Below the pieces are notes generated by a model. It saw only the letters and a program-made list of their open reading frames with translations. It made no database searches and had not been told where the DNA came from. 64,000 bases of DNA from Nonomuraea fuscirosea. Its GTDB lineage: Bacteria > Actinomycetota > Actinomycetes > Streptosporangiales > Streptosporangiaceae. The position numbers and the translations under genes were made by a program. The stretch is taken from the NCBI RefSeq assembly GCF_003001935.1, contig NZ_PVNG01000027.1:142082-206081 (forward strand), in the 5' to 3' direction. Shown here one piece after another: positions 49,877 to 59,632 of this stretch; the stretch's first letter is position 1; each line of letters opens with the position of its first letter.

Positions 49877-51154
49877 ATGGACAGTGATCGGGGAACACGC
49901 GCGCCCGTCATCGTGGTCGGCGCGGGCATGGCGGGGCTGGCCTGCGCGCTGCGGCTGCACGAGGCCGGTGTGCCGGTACGGGTGCTGGAGGCGTCCGACG
50001 ACGTCGGCGGCCGGGTGCGTACGGACGTCGTCGACGGCTTCCGGCTCGACCGGGGTTACCAGGTGTTCAACACCGCCTACCCCGAGGCCCGCCACGTCCT
50101 CGACATCGGCGCGCTCGACCTGCGGCCGTTCGCCTCGGGGATGATCGTGCAGGGGAGCACCGCCCGGGCCAGGGTGATGCTGCCCTGGCGGCACCCCAGG
50201 CACGCGCTGAGCGGGCCGCTGTCCGGGGTCGGGACGATGCGCGACACCGCCGTGCTCGGCACGGTCACGGCACGCGACCTCGCCGCGCCCGCTTCCCGGC
50301 TGCGCGGCGGGCGCGAACGGCGTACCGACGAGGAACTGCGCGCCTGGGGCATGTCCGAGAAGATGATCGACTGCCTGATGCGGCCCTTCCTCGCCGGCGT
50401 GCTGCTCGAACGTGACCTGGAGACCTCCAGCCGGGTCTTCCACCTGTTCTGGCGCTCGTTCGCCCGCGGCACCATCGGGGTGCCGGCGCTGGGCATGGGA
50501 CAGATCCCGCGCCAGCTCGCCGACCGGCTGCCCGCAGACACCATCACCCTGGGCGCCCGCGTGAGCGAAGTCGCGGCCGACGGTGTCCGGCTCGCGGACG
50601 GGGCCACGGTCGAGGCGCGGGCCGTGGTCGTGGCGGCGGATCCCGGGGCGGCGGGTGAGCTGTTGAGCGAGATCGAGGTGCCGCCGATGCGGGCGGTGAC
50701 CACCTTCTACCATGCGGCCCCGCGTTCGCCCCTGGGTGAGCCGATCCAGATCATCGACGCGACCGGGATGATCACCGACACCCTGGTCCTCACCGATGCC
50801 GCCCCCGAGTACTCGGCCGACGGGCGGGCGCTGGTGTCCACGTCGGTGCTGGGGCTGATCACCGACGAGGAGCCGGTCCGGCGGCGTCTGGACGAGATCT
50901 ACGGCGACACCTCCGGCTGGGAGCACATTGCCACGTACCCGATCGCGGCGGCGCTGCCCGCGATGCCGCCGCCGCACCCGCTGCGCAGGCCCGTGCGTCT
51001 GAGCAGCGGGATGTACGTGTGCGGCGACCACCGCGACACCGGCTCGCAGCAGGGCGCCCTGGTCTCCGGCCGCCGTGCCGCCGACGCCGTGCTCGCCGAC
51101 CTCAGGTCGCGCCGCGAGGCCGTCCGCGCGGCCCCTGATCGGGCGATTCGTTGA
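49877..51154 (+). CDS. FAD-dependent amine-oxidase/desaturase-like protein
   Basis: 425-aa flavoprotein: Rossmann start VIVVGAGMAGLACALRLHEA, GG doublet (SDDVGGRVRT), and a C-terminal FAD motif near YVCGDHRDTGSQQGALVSGR. Similar to phytoene-desaturase/protoporphyrinogen-oxidase-like enzymes of unknown substrate found across actinomycetes. Divergent from ligA; followed 22 bp later by an MBL hydrolase gene. Confidence 0.85.
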   Translation: MDSDRGTRAPVIVVGAGMAGLACALRLHEAGVPVRVLEASDDVGGRVRTDVVDGFRLDRGYQVFNTAYPEARHVLDIGALDLRPFASGMIVQGSTARARVMLPWRHPRHALSGPLSGVGTMRDTAVLGTVTARDLAAPASRLRGGRERRTDEELRAWGMSEKMIDCLMRPFLAGVLLERDLETSSRVFHLFWRSFARGTIGVPALGMGQIPRQLADRLPADTITLGARVSEVAADGVRLADGATVEARAVVVAADPGAAGELLSEIEVPPMRAVTTFYHAAPRSPLGEPIQIIDATGMITDTLVLTDAAPEYSADGRALVSTSVLGLITDEEPVRRRLDEIYGDTSGWEHIATYPIAAALPAMPPPHPLRRPVRLSSGMYVCGDHRDTGSQQGALVSGRRAADAVLADLRSRREAVRAAPDRAIR

Positions 51155-51176
51155 GGGGAACTGGCATCCTGTACGG

Positions 51177-51938
51177 ATGCGCCAAGTGACCGTCCTCGGC
51201 AGTTGCGGTGCGTTTCCCGAGCCGGGCCGTGCCTGCAGCGGGTTCGCGGTGGACTGGGACGGTTACCGGCTGCTGCTCGACCTGGGCTACGCCACGCTGC
51301 CGCGGCTGCTCGCGCACTGGCCGGACGGCGCGGTGGACGCTGTCGTCGTCACCCACGAGCACCCCGACCACTGCATCGACCTGCACGGGTTGTTCCGGAT
51401 GCGGTTCTACGGCGACCCCGGTGGCCCACGGCTGCCGCTGTACTGCCCGCCGGGCGTGCTCGACCGGATCAGCGGGCTGGAGCCCGACGTCGACCTCCAC
51501 GCGGTCTTCGACGTGCGTCCGTTACCTGGCAGTCACCGGGTGGGGCCGTTCGCCCTCACCGGACTGTCGCTGCCGCACTACGTGCCCAACGCCGGCGTCC
51601 GCCTGGAGGCCGACGGTGTCGTCCTGGCCTACACCGGCGACACCGGTCCGGCTCCCGCGCTCGCCGAACTCGGGCGCGACGCCGACCTGTTCATCGTCGA
51701 GGCCACCGACCGCGACGGCGAGGCCGGCCGCCCCGTCCGCAATCTGCTGGCCTCCACGGAGGCCGGTCACTGGGCCCGCCGCGCGGGCGCACGCCGGTTG
51801 ATGCTCACCCACTTCTGGCCGGGCAACGACCGGGCCGCCTCCGTGGCCGCCGCCCGGGAGGAGTTCGGCGGTGAGGTGCTGGCGGCCGAGGAAGGACTCT
51901 CCGTCCCCCTCGGGGAGAACCGATCAGTGAGTCGATGA
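51177..51938 (+). CDS. MBL-fold metallo-hydrolase
   Basis: 253-aa metallo-beta-lactamase fold with the zinc motif HEHPDH (His60, His62, Asp64, His65) and later ligands in YTGDTGP and LTHFWPG. RNase Z/ elaC-like general pattern but shorter than elaC. Function undetermined. ATG at 51177 fits the family's start; no strong ribosome site is seen. Confidence 0.85.
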   Translation: MRQVTVLGSCGAFPEPGRACSGFAVDWDGYRLLLDLGYATLPRLLAHWPDGAVDAVVVTHEHPDHCIDLHGLFRMRFYGDPGGPRLPLYCPPGVLDRISGLEPDVDLHAVFDVRPLPGSHRVGPFALTGLSLPHYVPNAGVRLEADGVVLAYTGDTGPAPALAELGRDADLFIVEATDRDGEAGRPVRNLLASTEAGHWARRAGARRLMLTHFWPGNDRAASVAAAREEFGGEVLAAEEGLSVPLGENRSVSR

Positions 51939-51957
51939 CGATGGCGCACCGCGAGGA

Positions 51958-53406
51958 CTAGAGGAGGGTCGTGTCGCGTAGATAGGCGGCCACGCGTTCC
52001 TTGCCGCCGTACTCCGCCCAGCCGAGCGGGGTGGCTTCGTGCCGGCTGTCCTTGAGCGTGGGGTCGGCGCCCAGTTCTAGCAGGGTACTGGCGGTCTCCA
52101 CGTCGTCGTTCCAGGCGGCCGCGTGCAGCGGGGTGCCTCCGTGCGGGTGGTTCACGTCGAAGCCGAGGCCGGCCAGCAGGCGTACCGCGGCGGGTTTGCG
52201 TTGCCCGGCGGCGCGGTTGATCAGGTCGGGGTGCCGGGCGAGGGCCCGGGCCCGCACGTCCGGGCCGAGCGCGGCCACCGCGGCGGCGTCGGCGCGCATG
52301 CAGGCGGCGGTGAACGCGTCCATCTCCGCCGGCACCGCCGACGCTCCCGCCGCGGCGAGGAGTTCCGCCACCTCGGTGTGCCCGTTCAGCAGCGCCAGCT
52401 CGTACGGAGTCCGCCCCCCGAACACCGGATGCCCGCCGATCCCGTCCACCTCGGCCCCGTGCGCGAGCAGCAGCCGGACCCGCCGTGGCCCTCCGCGCAG
52501 TGCCGCCGTGGCCAGTTCCTCCCGCAGCAGCAGGCGCGGCGACCCCAGGGTGGGCCCCAGCCGGGCGTGCCACGGCCCGTTCCCGCCCTTCCCGAGCCCG
52601 AACTCCAGCAGCAGCCGCAGGTGCGCGGTGTCGTCGGTGAAGGAGCCACCGAGGCCCAGGTTGTAGAGGGTCTGGCTGTCGTTGGGGTCGGCGCCGGCCT
52701 CCAGCAGCAGCCTGGCCAGGGCGAGCGCTTCGGGGTGCGGCGGCTGATCCTGCTCGCCGCCGCCGAACGCGCCGGTCAGCGCGGTGAAGGGGGAGGTCAG
52801 GCCGTCCCACAGGAAACCGGCGTTCGGGTCGGCGCCGTGGCCGAGCAGCACCCGGGCCGCCGCCACGTACCGCCCCGAGGTGGCGGGCAGGCGGGCGTAG
52901 GTGAGGTACAGCAACGGCTCCCAGCCGAACGGCCCGCCCTGCGTCCGCGCGAGCCCCGGGTCGTCGTCGAGCGTCGCGGCCAGGGCGTCGGCCGAGCCGG
53001 TGGCGGCCATGGTGAAGACGTTCGCGGTGGCGAGCTCGGGCTGCCGGGCCAGCAGCAGCGCCGCCTCACCGGTACGTCCGGGATGGTCGGCCCCGTACGT
53101 GAGACAGGCCAGCCGCAGGAACTCCTCCGGCGGCTCCGCCCGGGGCGTGACGCGATGCGGTGAGCGGGTGTAGCGTTCGACGGCGCCGAGGTGCTCCTTC
53201 AGCCGGGGCCAGCTCGCGAACCCGTACATCCGGGCCGTGACCAGCTGCGCGTCCGACAGTCTGAACGGATGCGGCGGCCGGGGATGGAACTCGGCGACCA
53301 GCCCGCGCGCCTCGGGGGCGCCGGCCTGCACCTGGCGCAGGAGCGTCTTGGCCTGCTTGCGGAGCCGTTCGAGGCTGGGGTTGTCGGGCAGCCGATGGGC
53401 GGGCAC
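51958..53406 (-). CDS. Ankyrin-repeat protein
   Basis: 482-aa soluble protein. The first ~70 residues form a helical domain also seen in other actinomycete ankyrin proteins (NPSLERLRKQAKTLLRQV). Then come several ankyrin repeats of 30-33 residues, for example GGTPLHAAAWNDDVETAST and GRTPYELALLNGHTEVAELL, to the end. Protein-interaction role is expected; no partner is indicated. Convergent with the MBL gene. Confidence 0.85.
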   Translation of the reverse strand: MPAHRLPDNPSLERLRKQAKTLLRQVQAGAPEARGLVAEFHPRPPHPFRLSDAQLVTARMYGFASWPRLKEHLGAVERYTRSPHRVTPRAEPPEEFLRLACLTYGADHPGRTGEAALLLARQPELATANVFTMAATGSADALAATLDDDPGLARTQGGPFGWEPLLYLTYARLPATSGRYVAAARVLLGHGADPNAGFLWDGLTSPFTALTGAFGGGEQDQPPHPEALALARLLLEAGADPNDSQTLYNLGLGGSFTDDTAHLRLLLEFGLGKGGNGPWHARLGPTLGSPRLLLREELATAALRGGPRRVRLLLAHGAEVDGIGGHPVFGGRTPYELALLNGHTEVAELLAAAGASAVPAEMDAFTAACMRADAAAVAALGPDVRARALARHPDLINRAAGQRKPAAVRLLAGLGFDVNHPHGGTPLHAAAWNDDVETASTLLELGADPTLKDSRHEATPLGWAEYGGKERVAAYLRDTTLL

Positions 53407-53553
53407 GATGGCCTCCTTTCCGTCTGGCCTGCCGTCCGCATGCTCAGGCCGGAAAAGAGGTCGGGCCGGGTCGAGCGAGGATCATCAGGTGGGCTTGGCC
53501 CTTCCCGCGGACCGGGGGCGCCCTGAAAGCGCCGCCCACCAGCATACGCCTCG

Positions 53554-55218
53554 TCAGAAAGACCGTCTGCGCCGCCGGGAGAGCCGGCCCTTGACGAGCC
53601 GGACGTCCGTCGAGTCGCCCGCCAGGTCGGCCACCCACCCGGCGACCGTCCGCAACGACGGCTCGACCGCGTGCTCGCCCGACCACCACCAGCCCTTCTC
53701 CCGTGGCGGCTCGGCGGCGAGGCCCGCCGCCGCCAGCCCCGGCGGATGCCCGGACCGCTCCCACAACTCCTCCCACTGACCGCGCCGCAACCGCAGATAG
53801 AGCAGGTCCTTCAGCTCGGACAGCACGCTGAGGTCGCGGATCGCGGACGCCTCGGACAGGTCGAGCGCGTACAGACGCGGGCACGACAGCAGCGGCCCCA
53901 GGTCCACCGGACGGCTGGTGCGCAGGGTCAGGAAGCGCAGCGTGGCGTGCTCGGCCAGCGGCGCCAGGTCGATCCGGTCCATGGCCAGGTCGAGCAGCTC
54001 CACCGGGGTGTCCTGGAGCGGGGCCAGGTCGGCGCCGGGGCAGTTCTCGACGTTCACCTGCCACAACATCGGCGCCCCGCGCACTGGGGCGAAGTCGGCC
54101 CAGGGGGCGTTGCGGATGTGGAGCTTCTGGACGTGCTGGTGCAGGCCCCGCATGGAGGCGGCGTCGGCGCCGGCGATCGTGAGTTCGTCCGGCTTGTCGG
54201 CCTCGGGCTCGTCCTGGCCGTCGATGTCGATCCGGATCCGGCGGCCCTGCCCCACCTCGTACGAGCCCGCCCGCAGCGCCTTGACGTGCCGGCGCAGCAG
54301 GCCGGTGACCGAGTCGGCGACGTAGACGGGGCCGTCGTCGTGGTGCCTGCCCATGCGGATCACCTGGCCCGGGCGTCCGCCGGGGCCGGGCGCCAGGTCC
54401 ACGGCCAGGAAGTCGCCCTGGGGGTCGGTGGCGAACGGGATCCAGTGCGGATGGTCCGCGGCGCGGCGCACGGCCAGCGGCGGGCCGCCGGTGCTGGTGA
54501 CCAGCGGCCGGCGCAGGTGGTGCCGCCAGGAGCGGCCCGCCGCCCACGTGCGGTTCTCCGGGCGGCTGAGCTTCTCTAGGCGTTCGAGGCCGAACCAGTG
54601 GTGGTCGGCCAGCAGTCCCTCGCCCCCGTCGCCGTCCACGTGGGCGTACAGGGCCTGGAGGTCGTCGGGGAGCGGGACCTGCAGCCGCGCCTCCAGCCAC
54701 CGGCGGTGGTGTTCGGGCAGCGCCGGCGGGGGCGCGTAGGTGTCCTTGCCCCGCAGCGCGCGGTCGCGTCCGCGCAGGTACGCGCCGAGCAGGGCGACGG
54801 CCTCCTGCGCATTGCCCGCCGGGGTGGCCATCGACGGGCCCGGCTGGTAGGTGCCGGGATCGGGCGGGAGGACGCCGGGGCGCAGCACGTACAGGAAGCC
54901 GCGGTCGTCCTCGCGCACCAGCGACTCGCTGACCACCGCCTCGAACCGGCCCCTGGCCTCGACGGTCAGCTCGATCGACAGATGGTCGCCGCTGGCTCCG
55001 TAGTGGGTGTGCACGGCGGACAGCTGCGGATGCAGGTCGATGTCGCCGCCGTCTCCCGCCGGGTCGAACCGGAAGCCGTGGTGCCCGGATCCGCCGTCGC
55101 CGGTGGCGTATCCCCGCACCTCGGCGCGCCGCCAACCCGGAGGTGCCGCATCGGTGATCTTCTCAGCCATGGCACGGAGAACATCGTCAATCACTCGGCA
55201 CACCTCATCATCGGACAA
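53554..55218 (-). CDS. SMI1/KNR4-domain protein
   Basis: 554 aa. A SMI1/KNR4 fold lies near residues ~160-280 (HHRRWLEARLQVPLPDDLQA, ALYAHVDGDGGEGLL, GDFLAVDLAPG), a family of interaction/immunity-like domains. The N-terminus is a separate ~110-residue domain with a beta pattern. The C-terminal ~200 residues contain leucine-rich, LRR-like segments (VELLDLAMDRIDLAPLAEHA). Function unknown. Same strand as the ankyrin gene, 147 bp upstream of it. Confidence 0.75.
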   Translation of the reverse strand: MSDDEVCRVIDDVLRAMAEKITDAAPPGWRRAEVRGYATGDGGSGHHGFRFDPAGDGGDIDLHPQLSAVHTHYGASGDHLSIELTVEARGRFEAVVSESLVREDDRGFLYVLRPGVLPPDPGTYQPGPSMATPAGNAQEAVALLGAYLRGRDRALRGKDTYAPPPALPEHHRRWLEARLQVPLPDDLQALYAHVDGDGGEGLLADHHWFGLERLEKLSRPENRTWAAGRSWRHHLRRPLVTSTGGPPLAVRRAADHPHWIPFATDPQGDFLAVDLAPGPGGRPGQVIRMGRHHDDGPVYVADSVTGLLRRHVKALRAGSYEVGQGRRIRIDIDGQDEPEADKPDELTIAGADAASMRGLHQHVQKLHIRNAPWADFAPVRGAPMLWQVNVENCPGADLAPLQDTPVELLDLAMDRIDLAPLAEHATLRFLTLRTSRPVDLGPLLSCPRLYALDLSEASAIRDLSVLSELKDLLYLRLRRGQWEELWERSGHPPGLAAAGLAAEPPREKGWWWSGEHAVEPSLRTVAGWVADLAGDSTDVRLVKGRLSRRRRRSF

Positions 55219-55356
55219 TGAGCCTTTCTAACACGCTCCGGGGAGGTCCCGAGCCGGTTGCCGGAGGCCCGTCGCCGCCGGGGGAGAATCCGCAGCTGAC
55301 AGCGCCCGGCAGCGGCTGACAGCGATCCGGCAGAGCGGCCTGACACCGTCCCTTTC

Positions 55357-56736
55357 ATGAGTGAACCCACCATGGACGTCATCGTCGCCGGCGCCGGTCC
55401 CACCGGCCTCACCCTTGCCGTGGACCTGGCCCGCCGCGGCGTCTCCTGCCGCGTCGTCGAGCAGGCCGCGCAGCCCTCCGGAGGGTCCAAGGGCAAGGGC
55501 CTGCAGCCGCGTACGCAGGAGGTCTTCGACGACCTCGGCGTGATCGGCCGCGTTCTCGGCGTGGCGACGCCGTACCCGCCGCTGCGGTTCCGGCTGGGCC
55601 GGGTGCCGGTGTGGCAGACCCGTATGCACAGGCCCGCCCGGCCGACGGACGCGGTCCCGTACCCGACCGTGATGATGCACCCGCAGTGGCGTACGGAGGC
55701 GGTGCTGCGCGAACGCCTGGCGGAGCTGGGCGGGAAGGTGGAGTACGGCACCGCGCTGACCGGCGTCGAGCAGGACGCCCACGGGGTGCGCGCCACGCTG
55801 GGCACGGGGGAGACGGTCAGGGCGCGCTACCTGGTCGCCGCGGACGGCGGCAAGAGCCCGGTACGCAAGTCGCTCGGCATCGGCTTCACCGGCGAGACCC
55901 GCGAGGAGGAACGCGCCGCGCTGGCCGACGTGCGGGCGGAAGGGCTCGGCCGCGACCACATCCACGCCTGGGCGCGGCCGGGCAGGGGTTTCGTGGCCCT
56001 GTACCCGATGGCCGGCACCGACACCTTCCAGCTCCTCGCCCCGCTCAGGCCGGGGGTGGTCCCCGAGGACACGCTGGCCTGGTACCAGCGGCTGTTCGCC
56101 GAGCGGTCGATGCTGCGCGGGGTCCGGCTGACCGAGCTGCTGTGGTCGTCCCTGTACCGGGTGAACATCCGCCTCGCCGACCGCTACCGCTCGGGCCGTG
56201 TCTTCCTGGCCGGCGACGCGGCCCACGTGCACTCGCCGGCCGGCGGGCAGGGGCTCAACACCGGGGTGCAGGACGCGTACAACCTGGGCTGGAAGCTGGC
56301 CCGGGTGCTGGCGGGGGCGCCGGAGGAACTGCTGGACACCTACGAGGAGGAGCGGCGGCCCGTCGCCGCCCGGATGCTCGGCCTCAGTACGGACCTGCAC
56401 GACAAGAAGTCGGTCAAACGGGACGAGGAGACCTACCAGCTGTCGCTCTCCTACCGGGGCGGCTCCCTGGCCGGGCACGGCGGCGACCGCGTCCCCGACG
56501 GCCGGGTGCGGCTGGCGGACGGGACGGAGGCACGCATGTTCGACCTGCTCAGAGGCGCGCACTTCACGCTGCTGTCGGCCGAGTCCTGGAACGGGTCGGC
56601 GCCGGAGGTGCGCGCGTACCGGGTGGCGGAGCCGTACGGAGGGGAGCGGTACACGCTGATCCGGCCTGACGGCCATGTCGGTATCTCCACCTCGTCGGCC
56701 GACGAGCTCGCTGGTTATCTGGCCATGGTCGTGTAG
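55357..56736 (+). CDS. FAD-dependent aromatic hydroxylase
   Basis: 459-aa class A flavoprotein monooxygenase: VIVAGAGPTGLTLAVDLARR for ADP binding, DGGKSPVRK in the DG fingerprint, and GDAAHVHSPAGGQGLNTG in the GD fingerprint. The C-terminal ~70 residues form the thioredoxin-like domain of PgaE/RdmE/MhpA relatives. Such enzymes hydroxylate polyketides, rifampicin or phenols; no biosynthetic genes are adjacent. ATG at 55357 used; a second ATG at 55372 is in frame. Confidence 0.9.
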   Translation: MSEPTMDVIVAGAGPTGLTLAVDLARRGVSCRVVEQAAQPSGGSKGKGLQPRTQEVFDDLGVIGRVLGVATPYPPLRFRLGRVPVWQTRMHRPARPTDAVPYPTVMMHPQWRTEAVLRERLAELGGKVEYGTALTGVEQDAHGVRATLGTGETVRARYLVAADGGKSPVRKSLGIGFTGETREEERAALADVRAEGLGRDHIHAWARPGRGFVALYPMAGTDTFQLLAPLRPGVVPEDTLAWYQRLFAERSMLRGVRLTELLWSSLYRVNIRLADRYRSGRVFLAGDAAHVHSPAGGQGLNTGVQDAYNLGWKLARVLAGAPEELLDTYEEERRPVAARMLGLSTDLHDKKSVKRDEETYQLSLSYRGGSLAGHGGDRVPDGRVRLADGTEARMFDLLRGAHFTLLSAESWNGSAPEVRAYRVAEPYGGERYTLIRPDGHVGISTSSADELAGYLAMVV

Positions 56737-56765
56737 CGCCGACCCCGTTGAGCTGCGCGGACGCG

Positions 56766-56783
56766 GTTCTCATGAAGTTCTCA
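56766..56783 (+). promoter_or_regulatory. Direct repeats before the Bat-type operon
   Basis: GTTCTCA twice, 11 bp apart (56766-56772 and 56777-56783), the spacing of OmpR-family response-regulator boxes such as PHO boxes. It lies ~25 bp before the AT-rich palindrome and promoter region. Confidence 0.4.
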
Positions 56784-56806
56784 GGCGAAGTTTGTAGCAC
56801 TTTCAA

Positions 56807-56818
56807 CATAAATTTATG
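56807..56818. promoter_or_regulatory. CATAAATTTATG palindrome / -10 region
   Basis: A perfect 12-bp A+T palindrome, striking in this G+C-rich genome, ending 11 bp before the protease ATG. Probably the -10 region and possibly an operator. Confidence 0.5.
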
Positions 56819-56829
56819 ACTATGGGGCG

Positions 56830-57651
56830 ATGGGGCACGCGCCGCAGGAAACCGGTGCGGCCGAGGCTCTGGCAGATCGGGGAGCCGTGGCCGGGCGAGC
56901 CCGGCGCTTCGCCGTCGGGGGCGCCGCGATCGCCGCGCTCGTCCTCGTGGCGGTGCTGGCGTACTGGCTGGGCGGCCGCGGCGGGCAGGTCGAGGGATCC
57001 GCGCCCAGGCCGAGCCCCACGCCGACGCCCACCGCGACGCTCACGGTGCCGGACGTGTTCAAGCTGGTCGGGCCGTCGGTGGTGGTCATCCAGGCCGGCC
57101 GGTCGCTCGGGACCGGGGTGATCGCGGCCGACGACGGCACGATCCTGACCGCGCACCACGTCATCGACGGCGCGAAGGACGTGAACCTGACGTTCGCCGA
57201 CGGCACCAAGGCCAAGGCCGCGGTCTCGTCCTCGAACCCCAAGCTCGACGTCGCCACCCTCAAGCCAGCCAAGCTCCCCGAGATCGTCGTCCCCGCGACG
57301 CTCGGCGGCGGCGTGAGCGTGGGCGCGCCCGTCGTCGCCATCGGCAACCCCCTTGGCCTCACCTACAGCGTCTCCACCGGCGTCGTCTCGGGCCTCAACC
57401 GCACCGCCGACAGGACCGCCGAGGACGGCGACCTCAAGGGGCTCATCCAGTTCGACGCCTCCGTCAACCCGGGCAGCTCGGGCGGCCCGCTCCTGGACGC
57501 CCGTGGCCTGGTCGTCGGCATCGTCGTCTCGATCGCCGACCCGGGAGGCGACGAGGCCTTCGCCGGCATCGCGTTCGCCGTGCCGATCGGCGTGGCCCTG
57601 GGCGGAGGCACCGACGGCGACGGCCCGCCCGGCGACGGGCCGCTGATTTGA
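56830..57651 (+). CDS. Membrane-anchored trypsin-like serine protease (S1C)
   Basis: 273-aa HtrA-type protease. A short cytoplasmic part and one membrane helix (~residues 28-48) precede a Pro/Thr linker and the protease domain with His110 (TAHHVI), Asp140 (KLDVATLK) and Ser217 (NPGSSGGP). No PDZ domain follows. Probably clips or senses misfolded envelope proteins. First gene of an operon with MoxR, DUF58 and VWA genes, which also links it to envelope or stress quality control. Confidence 0.85.
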   Translation: MGHAPQETGAAEALADRGAVAGRARRFAVGGAAIAALVLVAVLAYWLGGRGGQVEGSAPRPSPTPTPTATLTVPDVFKLVGPSVVVIQAGRSLGTGVIAADDGTILTAHHVIDGAKDVNLTFADGTKAKAAVSSSNPKLDVATLKPAKLPEIVVPATLGGGVSVGAPVVAIGNPLGLTYSVSTGVVSGLNRTADRTAEDGDLKGLIQFDASVNPGSSGGPLLDARGLVVGIVVSIADPGGDEAFAGIAFAVPIGVALGGGTDGDGPPGDGPLI

Positions 57652-57671
57652 CCGACGAGAGGGAACACCGC

Positions 57672-58655
<984 letters not shown>

Positions 58656-58661
58656 GCCGCC

Positions 58662-59546
58662 ATGGCCACCGCCCCAGAGAAACTGCTGCTCCGCCTGGAG
58701 TGGAAGGTCGTCCGCAGACTCGACGGCCGGCTCCAGGGGGCCCACAGGACGACGTACCGCGGCACCGGGATCGACTTCACCGGGCTGCGGCCGTACACCG
58801 AGGGCGACGACGCCCGCCACATCGACTGGAACGTCACCGCCCGGCTGGACGAGCCGCACCTGCGCGTCTTCACCGAGGACCGTGAGCTGACCGTGTGGCT
58901 GGTGCTCGACCGCTCGGCCTCCATGGGGGCGGGCCGGCCGGGGCGCGGCAAGCACGACGTGCTCGCCGAGCTCACGCTCGTCCTGACCCGGCTGTTCGGG
59001 CGGGGCGGCAACCGCGTCGGCGCCGTGCTGTTCGACACGGGGATGGTGCGCGTCGTGCCGCCAGGCACCTCGCGGCGGCACGCGCTGCGGATCGCCGCCG
59101 AGCTCCAGCGCACGTCGGGGACGCGCGGCGGCAGCACCACCGACCTGGCGGAGATGATCGACGCGGCCGGACGGCTCGCGCGCCGGCGCGCGCTCGTCGT
59201 CGTGCTGTCGGACTTCATCGGCGAGGGCGACTGGGAGCGCTCCCTGCAGCGGCTGGCCCGCCGGCACGAGGTGGTCGCGCTGCGCATCGTGGACACCGCC
59301 GACGACGTGCTGCCCGAGGCCGGGCTGATCGTGGTCGAGGACGCCGAGACGGGCGAGCAGCTCGTCGTCGACTCCGCCGACCCCTTGCTCCAGGTACGGT
59401 TCCGCGCCGCCGTGGACGCCCGCGACGCCCGGCTGACGGCGGGCATGCGCCGGGCCGGGGTGCCCGTCCACCGCATCGACACCGACCGCGACCTCGGGGA
59501 GGCGCTCGTCGAGGTCGTCGCCAGAACCGGGAAGCGGACGTCATGA
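58662..59546 (+). CDS. DUF58-domain protein
   Basis: 294 aa, the DUF58 protein of Bat operons; the family core RPYTEGDDARHIDWNVTAR is followed by a VWA-like fold (DRSASMGAG, TDLAEMIDAAGRLARRRALV). Membrane anchoring is not obvious. It is 6 bp after moxR and overlaps a micro-ORF by ATGA. Confidence 0.9.
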   Translation: MATAPEKLLLRLEWKVVRRLDGRLQGAHRTTYRGTGIDFTGLRPYTEGDDARHIDWNVTARLDEPHLRVFTEDRELTVWLVLDRSASMGAGRPGRGKHDVLAELTLVLTRLFGRGGNRVGAVLFDTGMVRVVPPGTSRRHALRIAAELQRTSGTRGGSTTDLAEMIDAAGRLARRRALVVVLSDFIGEGDWERSLQRLARRHEVVALRIVDTADDVLPEAGLIVVEDAETGEQLVVDSADPLLQVRFRAAVDARDARLTAGMRRAGVPVHRIDTDRDLGEALVEVVARTGKRTS

Positions 59547-59632
59547 CCGGGCCTGACATGTCTGTGCTGATCACTGTGTTGATCACTGTGCTGATCAGAG
59601 GGCCGGTCGTGTCCGCGGGGGAGGCTTCATGA
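59543..59632 (+). CDS. Coupled 29-aa hydrophobic micro-ORF
   Basis: MTGPDMSVLITVLITVLIRG then PVVSAGEAS. The start ATG overlaps the DUF58 stop (ATGA) and the stop TGA overlaps the next VWA start (ATGA). It contains the 36-bp triplet repeat, giving a hydrophobic LITVLITVLI run that could be a membrane peptide. No ribosome site of its own beyond coupling is seen. Could be a real small protein or a translational relay between the two genes. Confidence 0.45.
   Translation: MTGPDMSVLITVLITVLIRGPVVSAGEAS
59562..59597 (+). repeat. 12-bp tandem triplicate
   Basis: CTGTGCTGATCA, CTGTGTTGATCA, CTGTGCTGATCA in tandem between the DUF58 and VWA genes. Each unit is in frame with the micro-ORF and contains the TGATCA palindrome. 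Confidence 0.9.

Noticed and set aside
49725..49898. Upstream extension of ligA
   Set aside because: In-frame but overlaps the divergent promoter region and lacks LigA homology.
48111..50144. 677-codon plus-strand frame opposite ligA
   Set aside because: Shadow of the DNA ligase gene.
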